A DNA stretch of 54,513 nucleotides from Micrococcales bacterium (GCA_009777345.1 WRMB01000023.1:1-54513), one strand, 5' to 3'; positions 1 to 9,515 are shown, counted from the stretch's first letter. Program-made: numbers and translations. Notes: generated by a model not told the origin, from the sequence alone.

Positions 1-20
1 GAGGGGGGTGTTCTTTGGTT

Positions 21-56
21 GCGCCCCCTTCCCCCGTTTAAAAGCGGGGGAGGCGC
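21..56 (-). terminator. Stem-loop downstream of the macro-like gene
   Basis: Arms CCCCCG (31-36) and CGGGGG (45-50) enclose an AT-rich 8-nt loop, and an outer GCGCC/GGCGC pair extends the stem. It lies 40 nt past the stop of the minus-strand gene at 96-932, where a terminator would sit. No U-tract follows, as is common in actinobacteria, so termination is inferred from position and structure. Confidence 0.45.
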
Positions 57-95
57 GCACAAACCCACGAACCGGGATCGGCGCAGGGACGTTGC

Positions 96-932
96 TCAGG
101 CGCCCAGCAGCGGCTGGTCGAAGTAGAACAGGGCCTCGTTGATCACCAGGACGTCGTGCGTGCCACGGGTGATGAAGTACTCCACGATGACGTCCGCCGT
201 CAGCGCCGACGACAGGGTGTAGCCCGCGCGGGCCAGCAGCGCCCGGGTCTCGTCCAGGTCCAGCTCCAGCCCGACGGCCAGCGCCAGCGCGGTGCGCTTG
301 GACGGCACGTACCGGGGGTTGGACCGGATCTTGGAGAACAGCCGACGGTCCAGGTTGGCCCGGCGGTAGACCTCGACATCGGTCAGGTGCTTGGTGTCGA
401 CCAGCCGCAGCAGCGTCGCCGCGAACGGTTCGTCCAGGTTCTCCAGGGCGGCGGCCAGGCTCTGCGTCGGCGCGGCAGGACCCTTGGGTTCTTCGGCCGC
501 GGACGGTGCGGGCAGTGCGCGGGCCCGCTCGGGTGCCGCGGACGGTGGTATCCGCGGTCGCGGGACGCTCGGCACCGGGGCCGCCCCCGGGGGAGCCTCG
601 GGCAGGGCCTGCGAGAGGTGCCGGGCGAGGCGCCGCATGGCTCGTCGGGCACCGAACGCCCCCAGGTCGGCGACGACCAGCTGGACGTCGAGGTCGGGGT
701 CGGCCTCGCGGACCGTCGCGGTAGCCACCTGCAGAGCCTGGGTGCTGTGCCAGCCTGACGGCAGCCGCAGCGTCACCGTGGCCAGGCCGTCCGCCTGCGC
801 GGTCCGCAGCGCGTCGAGGTACGTCCCGCGCGCTGCCTCGTCGCCGTGCCACACGGGCGCGACATCCCCCGGCTGGGCACGGACGATGGTCACCGGCACG
901 ACGAAACTCCCTGTCGACGGAAGGAAGCCCAT
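96..932 (-). CDS. Degenerate macro-domain protein with the family's C-terminal helical domain
   Basis: 278 aa from ATG 932. Residues about 10-105 resemble only the second half of a macro (ADP-ribose-binding) domain: the long helix, then a strand reading [12 protein letters not shown], close to the usual VYLVVFD.xxF. The first half, with the Asn and Gly-rich ribose loop, is absent, so ADP-ribose binding is doubtful. A Pro/Ala-rich linker (about 110-165) leads to a C-terminal domain with [20 protein letters not shown], an AGYxLS segment and [15 protein letters not shown] know this domain as a tail on actinobacterial and firmicute macro proteins; its role is unknown. The gene is divergent from hom and is followed by a hairpin. 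The domain assignment is good for the C-terminus and moderate for the N-terminus. Confidence 0.75.
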   Translation of the reverse strand: MGFLPSTGSFVVPVTIVRAQPGDVAPVWHGDEAARGTYLDALRTAQADGLATVTLRLPSGWHSTQALQVATATVREADPDLDVQLVVADLGAFGARRAMRRLARHLSQALPEAPPGAAPVPSVPRPRIPPSAAPERARALPAPSAAEEPKGPAAPTQSLAAALENLDEPFAATLLRLVDTKHLTDVEVYRRANLDRRLFSKIRSNPRYVPSKRTALALAVGLELDLDETRALLARAGYTLSSALTADVIVEYFITRGTHDVLVINEALFYFDQPLLGA

Positions 933-1175
933 GCTCTCATACGCGACCGGACAGAACAGGACAGACGAGCGTGTCTTGTCCGCTCCTCCGCTCCGTCCCA
1001 CCGGGCGACGACGCCGGGCGACGACAGCGCCACCCCGTGCCGCAGACGGCGTGCACCGTGCTCTGGGAGCGCCACAGGGGCGGGGGCACCTATCCTTGGT
1101 GCCGTCGCCAGGAGAGCTGTCGTCACCATGACGGTCCAGCGCGACGGTCCAGCGCGAGGAAAAGAGGTCGGTCCG

Positions 1176-2477
1176 GTGTCGTTGCGTGTGGCTGTGGTGG
1201 GCTGTGGCACGGTCGGGTCTCAGGTGGTGCGGTTGCTCACCACCAGTGTCGACGACCTGTCCGCCCGGGTCGGGGACCGTCTGGAGTTGGTCGGGGTGGC
1301 GGACCGCCGACCCGAGGCGGTGGTCGCGCAGGGGGTGGACCCGGCGCTGGTCACCGAGGACTCCGAGGGGCTGGTCACCCGGGCGGATATCGTCGTGGAG
1401 CTCATCGGCGGCACCGAGCCGGCCCGCGGTCTGATGCTGGCCGCGCTGGGCTCCGGTGCGTCGGTGGTGACGGCGAACAAGGCGCTGCTGGCCGCGGACG
1501 GGCCGACCTTGTACGACGCGGCCGCCGCGGCGGGCGTCGACCTGTACTACGAGGCCGCGGTCGCCGGGGCGATCCCGGTGGTGCGGGTGATCCGCGAGGG
1601 GATGCTCGGCGACCAGGTCCGCCGGGTGCTGGGCATCGTCAACGGCACCACCAACTATGTGCTCGACACCATGACCACCGACGGGCTGGACCTGGACCGG
1701 GCCGTGAAGGACGCCCAGCGCCTGGGTTACGCCGAGGCCGACCCGACCGCCGACGTCGAGGGGCACGACGCCGCGGCGAAGGCCGCGCTGCTGGCCTCCA
1801 TGGCGTTCCACACCCGGGTCAGCATCGACGACGTGTCGTGCGAGGGCATCACCGGTATCACCGACGACGACGTGGCCTGGGCCCAGCGCACCGGGCACGT
1901 CGTGAAGCTGCTGGCGGTGGCCGAACGTCTCAGCGGCGGCATCTCGGTACGGGTCCACCCGGCGCTGGTGCCGCAGACCCACCCGTTGGCGGGGGTGCGC
2001 GGGGCGTTCAACGCGGTGTTCATCGAGGCCGAGGCGGCCGGGCCGATCATGCTCTACGGGCAGGGTGCCGGCGGGGTGCCCACAGCCTCGGCGGTGGTCT
2101 CCGATATCGTCTCGGCGGCCCGGAACCGGGTGACCGGCGGCCGTGGCCCGGTCGAGTCGGTGTACGCCGCCCTGCCGGTGCTGCCGCCCGCGGCCGCGGT
2201 GAGCCGGTTCCAGGTCCGTCTGGACGTCGCGGACCGTACCGGTGTGCTGGCCACGGTCTCGACGGTCCTGGCCGACGCGGGCGTGTCGATCGAGTCGGTG
2301 CGCCAGAGCCCCGGGGGCGCCGTGGGCCGCCAGGCGCCGGTCGACGTGGCGCACCTGGTGATCACGACGCACGAGGCGACCGAGGCGGCCCGGGTGGCGA
2401 CGCTGGCCGCGCTGGACCGTCTGGACGTGGTGTACGAGGTGGTATCGGTGATCCGAGTCGAAGGAGACATGCCCTGA
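1176..2477 (+). CDS. hom: Homoserine dehydrogenase
   Basis: 433 aa. It reduces aspartate semialdehyde to homoserine with NAD(P)H, the branch point to threonine and methionine. The N-terminal nucleotide fold begins [21 protein letters not shown] and the catalytic-region [17 protein letters not shown] and [11 protein letters not shown] follow. The last ~80 residues form an ACT domain ([19 protein letters not shown]), the usual site of threonine feedback control. GTG 1176 was chosen because the Rossmann strand starts there and GAGGAAAAGAGG lies just upstream. A likely -10, TATCCT, is at 1091-1096. Its TGA overlaps the thrC ATG by one base, so hom and thrC are translationally coupled. Confidence 0.97.
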   Translation: MSLRVAVVGCGTVGSQVVRLLTTSVDDLSARVGDRLELVGVADRRPEAVVAQGVDPALVTEDSEGLVTRADIVVELIGGTEPARGLMLAALGSGASVVTANKALLAADGPTLYDAAAAAGVDLYYEAAVAGAIPVVRVIREGMLGDQVRRVLGIVNGTTNYVLDTMTTDGLDLDRAVKDAQRLGYAEADPTADVEGHDAAAKAALLASMAFHTRVSIDDVSCEGITGITDDDVAWAQRTGHVVKLLAVAERLSGGISVRVHPALVPQTHPLAGVRGAFNAVFIEAEAAGPIMLYGQGAGGVPTASAVVSDIVSAARNRVTGGRGPVESVYAALPVLPPAAAVSRFQVRLDVADRTGVLATVSTVLADAGVSIESVRQSPGGAVGRQAPVDVAHLVITTHEATEAARVATLAALDRLDVVYEVVSVIRVEGDMP

Positions 2478-3568
2478 TGGCCCACCAGTGGCGCGGTGTG
2501 ATCGGCGAGTACGCCGACCGGCTGCCGGCGCACGTCCAGACCCGTGTGGTCACCCTGCTGGAGGGCGGTACCCCGCTGGTCGACGCGCCCCCGCTGTCGG
2601 CGGCCACCGGGGCCGACGTCTACCTGAAGTACGAGGGTGTGAACCCGACCGGTTCGTTCAAGGACCGGGGGATGACCACGGCCATCTCCGCGGCGGCCCA
2701 CCACGAGGCCCAGGCCGTGGTGTGCGCCTCGACGGGTAACACCTCGGCATCGGCCGCGGCGTACGCGACCCGGGCGGGCATGGTCTGCGCCGTGCTGGTG
2801 CCGGAGGGCAAGATCGCCCTGGGCAAGCTCTCCCAGGCGGTGGCGCACGGGGCGCGGCTGCTGCAGGTGGACGGCAACTTCGACGACTGTCTGGTAGCCG
2901 CGCGCAAGCTGGCCGAGGCCTACCCGGTCGAGCTGGTCAACTCGGTGAACCCGGACCGGATCGAAGGGCAGAAGACCGCGGCCTTCGAGATCGTCGACGC
3001 CCTGGGCGACGCCCCGGACGTCCACGTGCTGCCGGTCGGCAACGCGGGCAACATCACCGCCTACTGGAAGGGCTACCGGGAGTACGCCGGGCTGGACGGT
3101 GGCGAACCGCACGGCGCGGTGGCCACCCGGACCCCGGCGATGTGGGGCTTCCAGGCGGCCGGGTCGGCGCCGATCGTGCTCGGCCACCCGGTGACCGAGC
3201 CGGAGACCGTCGCCACCGCGATCCGCATCGGCAACCCGGCCTCGTGGGAGCAGGCCGTCCAGGCCCGGGACGTCTCCGGCGGGCTGATCGAGGCGGTGAC
3301 CGACGCCCAGATCCTGGCCGCCCACCGGCTGCTGTCGGCCCAGGTCGGGGTGTTCGTGGAACCCGCCTCGGCGGCGGGCGTCGCCGGGCTGCTCATGCTG
3401 GCCGAGCAGGGCCGGGTACCGGCCGGGGCGCGTATCGTCGTCACCGTCACCGGGCACGGCCTGAAAGACCCGCAGTGGGCGCTGCGCGGCGCTGACGGCG
3501 AGCAGGTCGAGCTGGTCCGGGTGACACCGGACGTCATGTCCATCGCCACGGCGCTGGGCCTCGACTGA
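2477..3568 (+). CDS. thrC: Threonine synthase
   Basis: 363 aa. PLP-dependent enzyme that converts O-phosphohomoserine to threonine, the last pathway step. The PLP lysine is in [12 protein letters not shown], the Ser/Asn cofactor loop is [10 protein letters not shown], and the phosphate-binding glycine loop is [14 protein letters not shown]. The length fits the short actinobacterial class. The start overlaps the hom stop (TGATG) in a tight hom-thrC-thrB operon; thrB begins 28 nt downstream. Confidence 0.97.
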   Translation: MAHQWRGVIGEYADRLPAHVQTRVVTLLEGGTPLVDAPPLSAATGADVYLKYEGVNPTGSFKDRGMTTAISAAAHHEAQAVVCASTGNTSASAAAYATRAGMVCAVLVPEGKIALGKLSQAVAHGARLLQVDGNFDDCLVAARKLAEAYPVELVNSVNPDRIEGQKTAAFEIVDALGDAPDVHVLPVGNAGNITAYWKGYREYAGLDGGEPHGAVATRTPAMWGFQAAGSAPIVLGHPVTEPETVATAIRIGNPASWEQAVQARDVSGGLIEAVTDAQILAAHRLLSAQVGVFVEPASAAGVAGLLMLAEQGRVPAGARIVVTVTGHGLKDPQWALRGADGEQVELVRVTPDVMSIATALGLD

Positions 3569-3596
3569 GACAGGGTCTTCTGATGGGTGGCCTCTT

Positions 3597-4523
3597 ATGC
3601 GGCTAGGGCACGACCGGGTGTGGGTCCGGGTACCCGCGTCCAGCGCCAACCTGGGGCCGGGGTACGACTCGTTCGGTCTGGCCCTGACGCTGTACGACGA
3701 GGTCGAGGTGGCGGCGACCGCCGACCCGGACGTGCGGGTCGAGGTGGTGGGCGAAGGTGCCGGGGTGGTGCCCAGCGGTGCGGACCACCTGGTGGCCCGG
3801 ACCATCCTGGAGACGCTGGACAAGGTGGGGGCGTCGCGCACCGGGCTGCGGCTGCGCTGTACCAATGCCATCCCGCACGGCCGGGGGCTGGGCTCGTCGG
3901 CCTCGGCGGTGGTGGCCGGGATCCTCGCGGTGCGCGGTCTGCTGGCCGAGCCGGACCTGCTCGACGACGCCGCGGTGCTGGACCTGGCCACCCGGTACGA
4001 GGGCCACCCGGACAACGTCGCGCCGACCGTCTTCGGCGGGCTGACCCTGGCCTGGACGCTCGACCAGACTGCCAGGCCGCGCGCGGTGCGGCTGGCCCTG
4101 CACCGCGATATCCAGCCGGTGGTCGCGATACCGCCCACGCGCCTGGCCACCGAGACGGCCCGTCGGGTGCTGCCGCTCGAGGTGCCGCACGCCACGGCGT
4201 CGGCCCAGGCAGCCCGGGCGGCGCTGCTGGTCGAGGCCCTCGGCCGCCGTCCGGACCTGCTGTTCGAGGCTACGGTCGACCGGCTGCACCAGGAGCAGCG
4301 CCGGTCGGTGATGCCCGACTCCCTGGCCCTGGTGGACGCCCTGCGCCGCCGCGGCGTCCCGGCGGTGGTGTCGGGGGCCGGTCCGACGGTGCTGGCCTTC
4401 GGCGTCCGCCGCACGCTCGACGCCGAGGCCGAGATGCACGAGGTCTTCGGCGGGGTGCTCGGCGGCTGGACGATCACCACCCTGCCCGCCGATACCGACG
4501 GCGGCACCGTCGAGCGCCAGTGA
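3597..4523 (+). CDS. thrB: Homoserine kinase (GHMP family)
   Basis: 308 aa. It phosphorylates homoserine to make the ThrC substrate. N-terminal VRVPASSANLGPGYDSFGLAL is the substrate-side GHMP motif, PHGRGLGSSASAVVAG (about residue 95) is the ATP-binding motif 2, and VSGAGPTVLAF near residue 260 is motif 3. ATG 3597 fits the conserved N-terminus, though only a weak GGGTGG precedes it, so translation may depend on coupling to thrC. Confidence 0.96.
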   Translation: MRLGHDRVWVRVPASSANLGPGYDSFGLALTLYDEVEVAATADPDVRVEVVGEGAGVVPSGADHLVARTILETLDKVGASRTGLRLRCTNAIPHGRGLGSSASAVVAGILAVRGLLAEPDLLDDAAVLDLATRYEGHPDNVAPTVFGGLTLAWTLDQTARPRAVRLALHRDIQPVVAIPPTRLATETARRVLPLEVPHATASAQAARAALLVEALGRRPDLLFEATVDRLHQEQRRSVMPDSLALVDALRRRGVPAVVSGAGPTVLAFGVRRTLDAEAEMHEVFGGVLGGWTITTLPADTDGGTVERQ

Positions 4524-4548
4524 ACAGGACTGCGGCAGACTGCTGAAT

Positions 4549-4587
4549 GGTTGATTCAACCGTTCAGAGACTGTACTGTTGGCGCTA
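4549..4587 (+). promoter_or_regulatory. Leaderless promoter with palindromic operator
   Basis: TTGATT (4551-4556) and TACTGT (4574-4579) are spaced 17 bp apart as -35 and -10. Seven bases after the -10 is the A of ATG 4587, so the transcript probably starts at the start codon. The -35 lies inside a perfect odd palindrome, GGTTGATTCAACC (4549-4561), a plausible repressor site. All of this is read from sequence; activity is inferred. Confidence 0.6.
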
Positions 4588-5324
4588 TGACCGACACGAT
4601 CCCTGCGCCGATCGTCTCGTGGGAGAAGGTCGTCTCGTTGAGCGACCCGTTGCACGCGCCGTCGCGGCAGCGTCTGCGGACGTTGCGGACCCGGGCGAGC
4701 CTGTCGCCGGGCGTCCAGGTGACGGTGCGTCGAGGGGGCCGTGCTTCGGGCAGCAGCGTGTACTACAGCGCACTGTCGGCCCTGTCTGCGAAAGCGCAAG
4801 GGGCGGGTGACGTCCAGGTTGCGTCCGGGCTGGCCAGAGCCGCCGCCGAGGTGGAGGCATGGGTTGCCCCGGCGCTGTGCGAGTTTCTCTCCAGCCGTTC
4901 GGTCGAAGAGCTCAGCGAGGCTCCGTTCTATGCCGAGCTGCTGAACCGGACGCGGGTGGCGCTGGAGCGGAACAAGGTCGGTTTTGTCCTGATGACAGGC
5001 CGGGTCGAGGGTTTCGACGGCGACTCGGCCAGGGTCGTCGCCGAGAGCGAACCCAGACGGCACGTGGATCTTCCGGAATCGTTGCTGCGCGACGCCGGGG
5101 CCGGGCAGGGTGACTATGTCTGGATCATGCGGGAAGTCGTCGGAAGTGCTGCCGTGCTGACCGTGCTGGTAGCCGTCGCAGTCCAGGATGAGGGCCCGGT
5201 TCGGGGCAGGCGGTACCTGGAAGATGGCGCAGGTGCACCGATCAGTGAAGCCGAGGCCCGGTTCTTCCGGGACCGTCCCCGCGGTACCTTGCCGACTGCC
5301 CGCGTCCTGAGGCCAGCCGGTTGA
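4587..5324 (+). CDS. Hypothetical protein of unknown family
   Basis: 245 aa from ATG 4587, chosen because it sits at the predicted transcription start; no Shine-Dalgarno is present. I do not recognise a domain. The N-terminal half is Arg- and Ser-rich with predicted helices (residues about 65-105). The C-terminal half has a strand-rich stretch (VGFVLMTGRVEGF, GDYVWIMREVVGSAAVLTVLVAVAV) and a Pro/Arg-rich tail. No signal peptide is evident. It sits between thrB and rho, which are usually adjacent in actinobacteria, and has its own promoter, so it looks like a later insertion. Base composition is slightly lower in GC than the thr genes. Confidence 0.7.
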   Translation: MTDTIPAPIVSWEKVVSLSDPLHAPSRQRLRTLRTRASLSPGVQVTVRRGGRASGSSVYYSALSALSAKAQGAGDVQVASGLARAAAEVEAWVAPALCEFLSSRSVEELSEAPFYAELLNRTRVALERNKVGFVLMTGRVEGFDGDSARVVAESEPRRHVDLPESLLRDAGAGQGDYVWIMREVVGSAAVLTVLVAVAVQDEGPVRGRRYLEDGAGAPISEAEARFFRDRPRGTLPTARVLRPAG

Positions 5325-5419
5325 CCGTGTCCTGGCGGGAGGCGAGCCGGACGGCTCGTCGCTGCGAGCGGGTGAGATTGTGCCCATGGGGTGAGATTGG
5401 TGTCTCAGGGCGGCCGTGG

Positions 5420-5428
5420 TGCTACGAT
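5420..5428 (+). promoter_or_regulatory. Extended -10 promoter for rho
   Basis: TGCTACGAT matches an extended -10 (TGn plus TACGAT at 5423-5428). No convincing -35 is present. Transcription would start near 5435, leaving a leader of about 290 nt before rho. Confidence 0.5.
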
Positions 5429-5434
5429 GGTTGA

Positions 5435-5726
5435 ACTCCCCAACCTGACCCGTCGCCGTGGTTCTGTATACGGGCGCTGTACTCGGGTGTTGTACTACCG
5501 GTTCGGTGCGAGACTCCGTTCCGGTGTGGTGCTCAAGTCAGTGCACCACCTCGCGCTAGAGGTGGTACGGCCGACTCGCAGGGTCGAGGTCGCAGACCTC
5601 GACGGGGGATGAAACCCGTCATGCGTGCAAGCCGTTGTCGTGCGCGCCCGTGTGATGTTTCGCCAATCCGTGTCATCCGACGGCGGGCGGCCGTGGGATG
5701 ACGCCCGACGAGGGAGAGGGTCCTTC
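5435..5726 (+). promoter_or_regulatory. Long structured rho 5' leader, possible attenuator
   Basis: The leader contains two strong consecutive hairpins: ACCACCTC/GAGGTGGT (5545-5566) and GTCGAGGTC/GACCTCGAC (5583-5603, 3-nt loop). A third, GACGGG/CCCGTC (5601-5606 with 5615-5620), shares bases 5601-5603 with the second, so they are mutually exclusive. An Arg-rich 26-codon open frame follows (ATG 5621 to TGA 5701). This arrangement would suit autoregulation of rho, but that role is inferred. Confidence 0.45.
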
Positions 5727-7580
5727 GTGACAGATACAGTCGACGCCACTGAACCCGGCGTCACCAGCACCGACGCAGCGCTGAACGGTCTGCGCCTGCC
5801 CGAGCTCCAGGCCCTGGCCTCCGAGCTCGGCGTGCGGGGCACGTCGAAGATGCGCAAGGGCGACCTGGTCGCGGCGATCGGTGCCGCGGGGGGTCCCCAG
5901 GGGAACGGCGGCAGCGCTGTCTCCGCCGCCCGACCGCAACAGGCCGAGCCGGAGCCGGGCGACGCAGACCGGACCGACCGTCCGGCCGACGCTGCCGAGC
6001 CAGCGGCCGACCAGCCGAAGCAGGAGAGCCTGGCGGACCTGGAGGCGGCGCTCGACGCGCTGGCACCAGGTGACCGGGGCGACCGGACCGACCGGCCGGA
6101 GCCGAGCCGCCGCCACCGGCGGTCGGGTCGCGGCGCGGGTGCGCCGGACTCCGGCGACCGCCAGGCCCAGCAGCAGCAGGCCCAGCAGCAGAACCGGTCC
6201 AACCAGGGTCACGACCGCCAGAACCAGGGCGGTCAGCAGGGCGGCCAGCAGAACCAGCAGCGTTCCTACGACGACGGTGAGGAGCGCGGTGGGCGGCGTC
6301 GTCGCTCCCGCGACCGGTACCGCGACCGGAAGCGGGGCCGGGGCCGTCAGCAGGACCTGGCCAGCCTGGACGACGTCGAGATCGGCGAGAACGACGAGCT
6401 GCTGTCGGTCGCCGGGATCCTCGACGTGCTGGACTCCTACGCCTTCGTGCGCACCAGCGGCTACCTGCCCGGCCCGCACGACGTCTACGTCTCGCTGGGC
6501 CAGGTCAAGAAGTCCGGGCTGCGTCGCGGTGACGCGATCACCGGTGCGGTGCGTGCCCCGCGCGAGGGTGACCCGGCACCGCAGGGCAACCGGCCGAACA
6601 AGTTCAACGCGCTGGTCCGCCTGGACACCGTCAACGGGATGACCCCCGAGGAGGCGCGCACCCGGCCGGAGTTCGCCAAGCTCACCCCGCTGTACCCGCA
6701 GGACCGGCTGGCTCTGGAGTCCAAGGGTGACCCGACCCGTCTGACGCCCCGGGTGATCGATATCGTCGCGCCGATCGGCAAGGGTCAGCGCGGGCTCATC
6801 GTCTCGCCGCCCAAGGCGGGCAAGACGATCATCCTGCAGCAGATCGCCAACGCGATCACGACGAACAACCCCGAGGTCCACCTCATGGTCGTGCTCATCG
6901 ACGAGCGCCCCGAGGAGGTCACGGACATGCAGCGCACGGTGGATGGTGAGGTCATCGCCTCGACGTTCGACCGGCCCGCGTCCGACCACACCATCGTCTC
7001 CGAGCTGGCGATCGAACGGGCCAAGCGCCTGGTCGAGCTGGGTCAGGACGTCGTGGTGCTGCTGGACTCGATGACCCGGCTGTCGCGGGCCTACAACCTG
7101 GCCGCGCCCGCCTCGGGACGCATCCTGACCGGTGGTGTGGACGCCGCCGCGCTGTACCCACCGAAGAAGTTCTTCGGCGCGGCGCGCAATATCGAGCACG
7201 GCGGTTCGCTGACCGTCCTGGCCACCGCCCTGGTGGAGACCGGTTCGAAGATGGACGACTACATCTTCGAGGAGTTCAAAGGCACCGGGAACATGGAGCT
7301 GCGGCTGTCGCGCTCCCTGGCCGACAAGCGGATCTTCCCCGCGGTGGACGTCAACGCGTCGGGCACGCGCCGTGAGGAGATCCTCATGTCGCACGACGAG
7401 CTGAAGATCGTCTACAAGCTGCGCCGGGTGCTCGGCGCCCTGGACGCCCAGCAGGCCATCGAGCTGCTCATCGGCAAGCTGCGGGACACCAAGTCCAACG
7501 TCGAGTTCCTGCTCCAGGTCCAGAAGACCACCCCGACCCCGCCCGGCCAGGTCGAGGAGAACATCGGCAAGACCGTCTGA
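5727..7580 (+). CDS. rho: Transcription termination factor Rho
   Basis: 617 aa. Hexameric RNA-dependent ATPase that ends transcription at Rho-dependent sites. Order: Rho_N/SAP-like helices ([15 protein letters not shown], about 14-50); a long variable insert (50-210), acidic then Gln/Asn-rich, then Arg-rich; the cold-shock-like RNA-binding domain (from about 215, [20 protein letters not shown]); and the RecA-like motor with Walker A PPKAGKT (about 361), [13 protein letters not shown] and [17 protein letters not shown] 5727 follows GGGAGAGGG and begins the conserved N-terminus. The insert is typical of actinobacterial Rho in position, but the Gln/Asn block is unusually strong. The usual rpmE/prfA neighbours are not downstream here. 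Confidence 0.97.
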   Translation: MTDTVDATEPGVTSTDAALNGLRLPELQALASELGVRGTSKMRKGDLVAAIGAAGGPQGNGGSAVSAARPQQAEPEPGDADRTDRPADAAEPAADQPKQESLADLEAALDALAPGDRGDRTDRPEPSRRHRRSGRGAGAPDSGDRQAQQQQAQQQNRSNQGHDRQNQGGQQGGQQNQQRSYDDGEERGGRRRRSRDRYRDRKRGRGRQQDLASLDDVEIGENDELLSVAGILDVLDSYAFVRTSGYLPGPHDVYVSLGQVKKSGLRRGDAITGAVRAPREGDPAPQGNRPNKFNALVRLDTVNGMTPEEARTRPEFAKLTPLYPQDRLALESKGDPTRLTPRVIDIVAPIGKGQRGLIVSPPKAGKTIILQQIANAITTNNPEVHLMVVLIDERPEEVTDMQRTVDGEVIASTFDRPASDHTIVSELAIERAKRLVELGQDVVVLLDSMTRLSRAYNLAAPASGRILTGGVDAAALYPPKKFFGAARNIEHGGSLTVLATALVETGSKMDDYIFEEFKGTGNMELRLSRSLADKRIFPAVDVNASGTRREEILMSHDELKIVYKLRRVLGALDAQQAIELLIGKLRDTKSNVEFLLQVQKTTPTPPGQVEENIGKTV

Positions 7581-7614
7581 CCGGGTGGGCGGGGGACCGC
7601 CCCCGCCCACCCGG
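7581..7614 (+). terminator. Strong terminator hairpin after rho
   Basis: A perfect 15-bp GC-rich stem with an ACCG loop starts directly after the rho stop codon. No U-tract follows. It separates rho from the convergent lipoprotein gene and may act in both directions. Confidence 0.75.
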
Positions 7615-7664
7615 GGGGCGTCCGTGGACCGTGGACTACGAAAACCGTTCGGGGATCGGTCCTG

Positions 7665-8036
7665 TCACTCCTCGACGACGACCCAGGCTTTCGACATATC
7701 AGCCCCGTCGCCCTCGCCCGGGTCAGGGTCGACCCAGGTGGCGACCAGGCGCAACGTGCGGTCCTGGATCTCGACGGTGCCGTCGACATCTACCCAGTGT
7801 CCCTCCGCGACGCTGGTTCCGTCGGAACCGCTGATGTCCGCTCCGCTCGCGTCTATGGCGCTGGCCACGACGACCAACCCCTCGAAGCGGTTCGGCTGGT
7901 TCTGGGTGAGCATGATCGCGCCGTCGGGCAGGGTCGGCATCGCGGGCGACTCTGGCTCGCTGCCGCCGCATCCGGTGGTGGCAGCGACGGTGATGCCTAC
8001 CATCACTGCTGTCAGCCATGCGTACCGCAACTTCAC
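7665..8036 (-). CDS. Small secreted lipoprotein, partner of the pilin-calpain fusion
   Basis: 123 aa. A Lys/Arg n-region, a hydrophobic stretch and a lipobox-like ATTGC put the lipidated Cys near residue 23; the -3 Thr is not ideal. The mature part is acidic and β-rich (EGLVVVASAIDASG, GHWVDVDGTVEIQDRTLRLV), with no family I recognise. Its ATG overlaps the stop of the upstream pilin-calpain gene by 4 nt (8033-8036), so the two are co-translated. By analogy with the two other fusion-lipoprotein pairs in this window, it may protect against, or hold in place, the calpain passenger; that is inference. Confidence 0.8.
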   Translation of the reverse strand: MKLRYAWLTAVMVGITVAATTGCGGSEPESPAMPTLPDGAIMLTQNQPNRFEGLVVVASAIDASGADISGSDGTSVAEGHWVDVDGTVEIQDRTLRLVATWVDPDPGEGDGADMSKAWVVVEE

Positions 8037-9415
8037 TTCGTCACCTCGTTCGTCCTGACCTGACGGAAAGCGGACACGAACTCATCGTACGTCAGCGTCA
8101 GCGGCGGGTACTGCGCGGTTCCCCAAGGGTTGACCACCGTCACTGTTCCAGCCGCGACATCGACGTCGCTGACGTAGTAGGCGTGCCCGGTGCGCAGGCG
8201 CTGCGCGGAGGGGACGGTATCGGCGTACAGCGGGTTGTGTGTCCCGTCGGCCAGGGAGGAGAGACCGATCGCGCCGCCCCCGTCGAGCACGCTCCGGAGG
8301 TCCTGGGCCGACAGCACGCCGGGATCGGTGTTCGACGACGGGAGCCCGGTCAGCGCGCTCAGCCCCACGCTCGCGTTGCCGCCCTCGATATCGGCGAACT
8401 CCCCGTAGTGCAGGGCGAGCGCCTTCTCGAGAACCATCGGCCACAGCTCATAGTTGCCTGATACCTGCTGACCGTTGTTGTCCACGAAGGCTGGTGTTCC
8501 GTCGGGGTTCAGGACCATGTCCGGGGTCACCGTGACCTGCACCGGGTTGCCGTTCTGGTCGTACAGCCGGACGGTGTAGGTGCCGTTGGGGTTGATCGTG
8601 ATGGCGTCCTGGATCACCTGGGGGTTCGCCTGGGCCACCGCCATCATCGACGCGATCCACCAACAGTCGCCGATGGCTCCTTGGCTTACGTCGTCCGGAC
8701 TGGCGCCATTGGTGAACAGGCTGTGAGGCAGCTCGCCGTACTGACCAGTGTTGGCGGGGCTCGTCGGGTCGTCCCGGGCGCTGTCGCCGCCTACCTGGTT
8801 GAAAGAGGGCTGCAGCTCGTCGGTGAACCGCGCCAGCCGGTCGATCGTGTCTTTGGAGGCTCTCGAGGCGAACAGCTCCCACAGCTGGCGGCGTTCGCTG
8901 GCGTTCCATCCGCCGAACAACCAGCTGTCGTTGAGCTGGTCGACCCACTGGCGCAGCTCGTCGTCGGACATCTGCGCGATCAGCGCATCGATCTCCGCGC
9001 CGCCGAGCGCCTCGATCACCTGGCGCGCATCCTCCAGATCGCCGGAGCGCACACCGAAGAGACCTCCGGCGAGCGCGTCGCGCAGATCTTTGACGGCCTG
9101 GGAGACGAAGGCCGGGTCCGTGGTCTGCTGGCCGCCGTTCGACGCGTTGGCATACTGCCCGGGTTGGGTGCCGTTGTTCTCGCTGCTCTCGGCCTGGTTC
9201 GACCCGCTCCCCGAGCTGCAGTCCCCGCCGGTGATCTTGCAGACCGCTGTCTTCGCCCCGTCGGCCAGGGAGTCGCCGACCGACGGGAACACGACGAGCA
9301 GGGCGCCGATGAGCACCGCGACCGCGATGATGATCCCGACGTACTCGACCGTCGACGCACCCCGCTCCCGCTCCTGGCGCTTGCCGACGACAGCATGGGA
9401 CGTATGCCGATCCAC
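8033..9415 (-). CDS. Flp-type prepilin leader fused to calpain-family cysteine protease
   Basis: 460 aa. Residues 1-45 form a class III prepilin leader and transmembrane helix: a basic stretch, a predicted cleavage after Gly19 (RERG/ASTVEYVG, with Glu at +5), then a hydrophobic core IIIAVAVLIGALLVVF. This is nearly the same as the Flp pilin at 30199-30450. A Ser/Asn/Gln-rich linker and a helical region lead to a peptidase C2 domain (about 225-460). The whole catalytic triad is visible: Cys251 in QGAIGDCWW, His411 in GHAYYV, Asn429 in NPWG. GTG 9415 is preceded by GAAGGTGAGA. The protein should be membrane-inserted with its protease outside and may be processed by a Tad prepilin peptidase, which is not in this window. 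It ends overlapping the lipoprotein gene. Confidence 0.88.
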   Translation of the reverse strand: MDRHTSHAVVGKRQERERGASTVEYVGIIIAVAVLIGALLVVFPSVGDSLADGAKTAVCKITGGDCSSGSGSNQAESSENNGTQPGQYANASNGGQQTTDPAFVSQAVKDLRDALAGGLFGVRSGDLEDARQVIEALGGAEIDALIAQMSDDELRQWVDQLNDSWLFGGWNASERRQLWELFASRASKDTIDRLARFTDELQPSFNQVGGDSARDDPTSPANTGQYGELPHSLFTNGASPDDVSQGAIGDCWWIASMMAVAQANPQVIQDAITINPNGTYTVRLYDQNGNPVQVTVTPDMVLNPDGTPAFVDNNGQQVSGNYELWPMVLEKALALHYGEFADIEGGNASVGLSALTGLPSSNTDPGVLSAQDLRSVLDGGGAIGLSSLADGTHNPLYADTVPSAQRLRTGHAYYVSDVDVAAGTVTVVNPWGTAQYPPLTLTYDEFVSAFRQVRTNEVTK

Positions 9416-9420
9416 GGGTC

Positions 9421-9515
9421 TCTCACCTTCTGGCAGCACAGACTGCGAACTGCCGCAGGCTAGCCGTCGGCGGGCCGTCCGGACGAGAGCCTCCGGACCC
9501 TCGGCGTTGGGCCCC
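9421..9515 (-). promoter_or_regulatory. Shared-design promoter of the pilin-calpain gene
   Basis: Reading the minus strand: GGGCCC (9509-9514), 8 nt, GGGTCC (9495-9500), then 32 nt to the -10 TAGCCT (9457-9462), then AGAAGGTGAGAGACC before GTG 9415. The blocks GGCTCTCG and CGGCTAGCCTGC are also conserved. The same blocks at the same spacings recur at 34247-34344 and 36434-36530. No consensus -35 is present, which suggests activation at the paired boxes or another sigma factor. Confidence 0.7.

Noticed and set aside
2054..4507. Very long minus-strand open frame opposite hom, thrC and thrB
   Set aside because: Mirror of GC-rich codons; its sequence is low-complexity Arg/His/Gly/Ser and the plus strand holds three clear enzymes.
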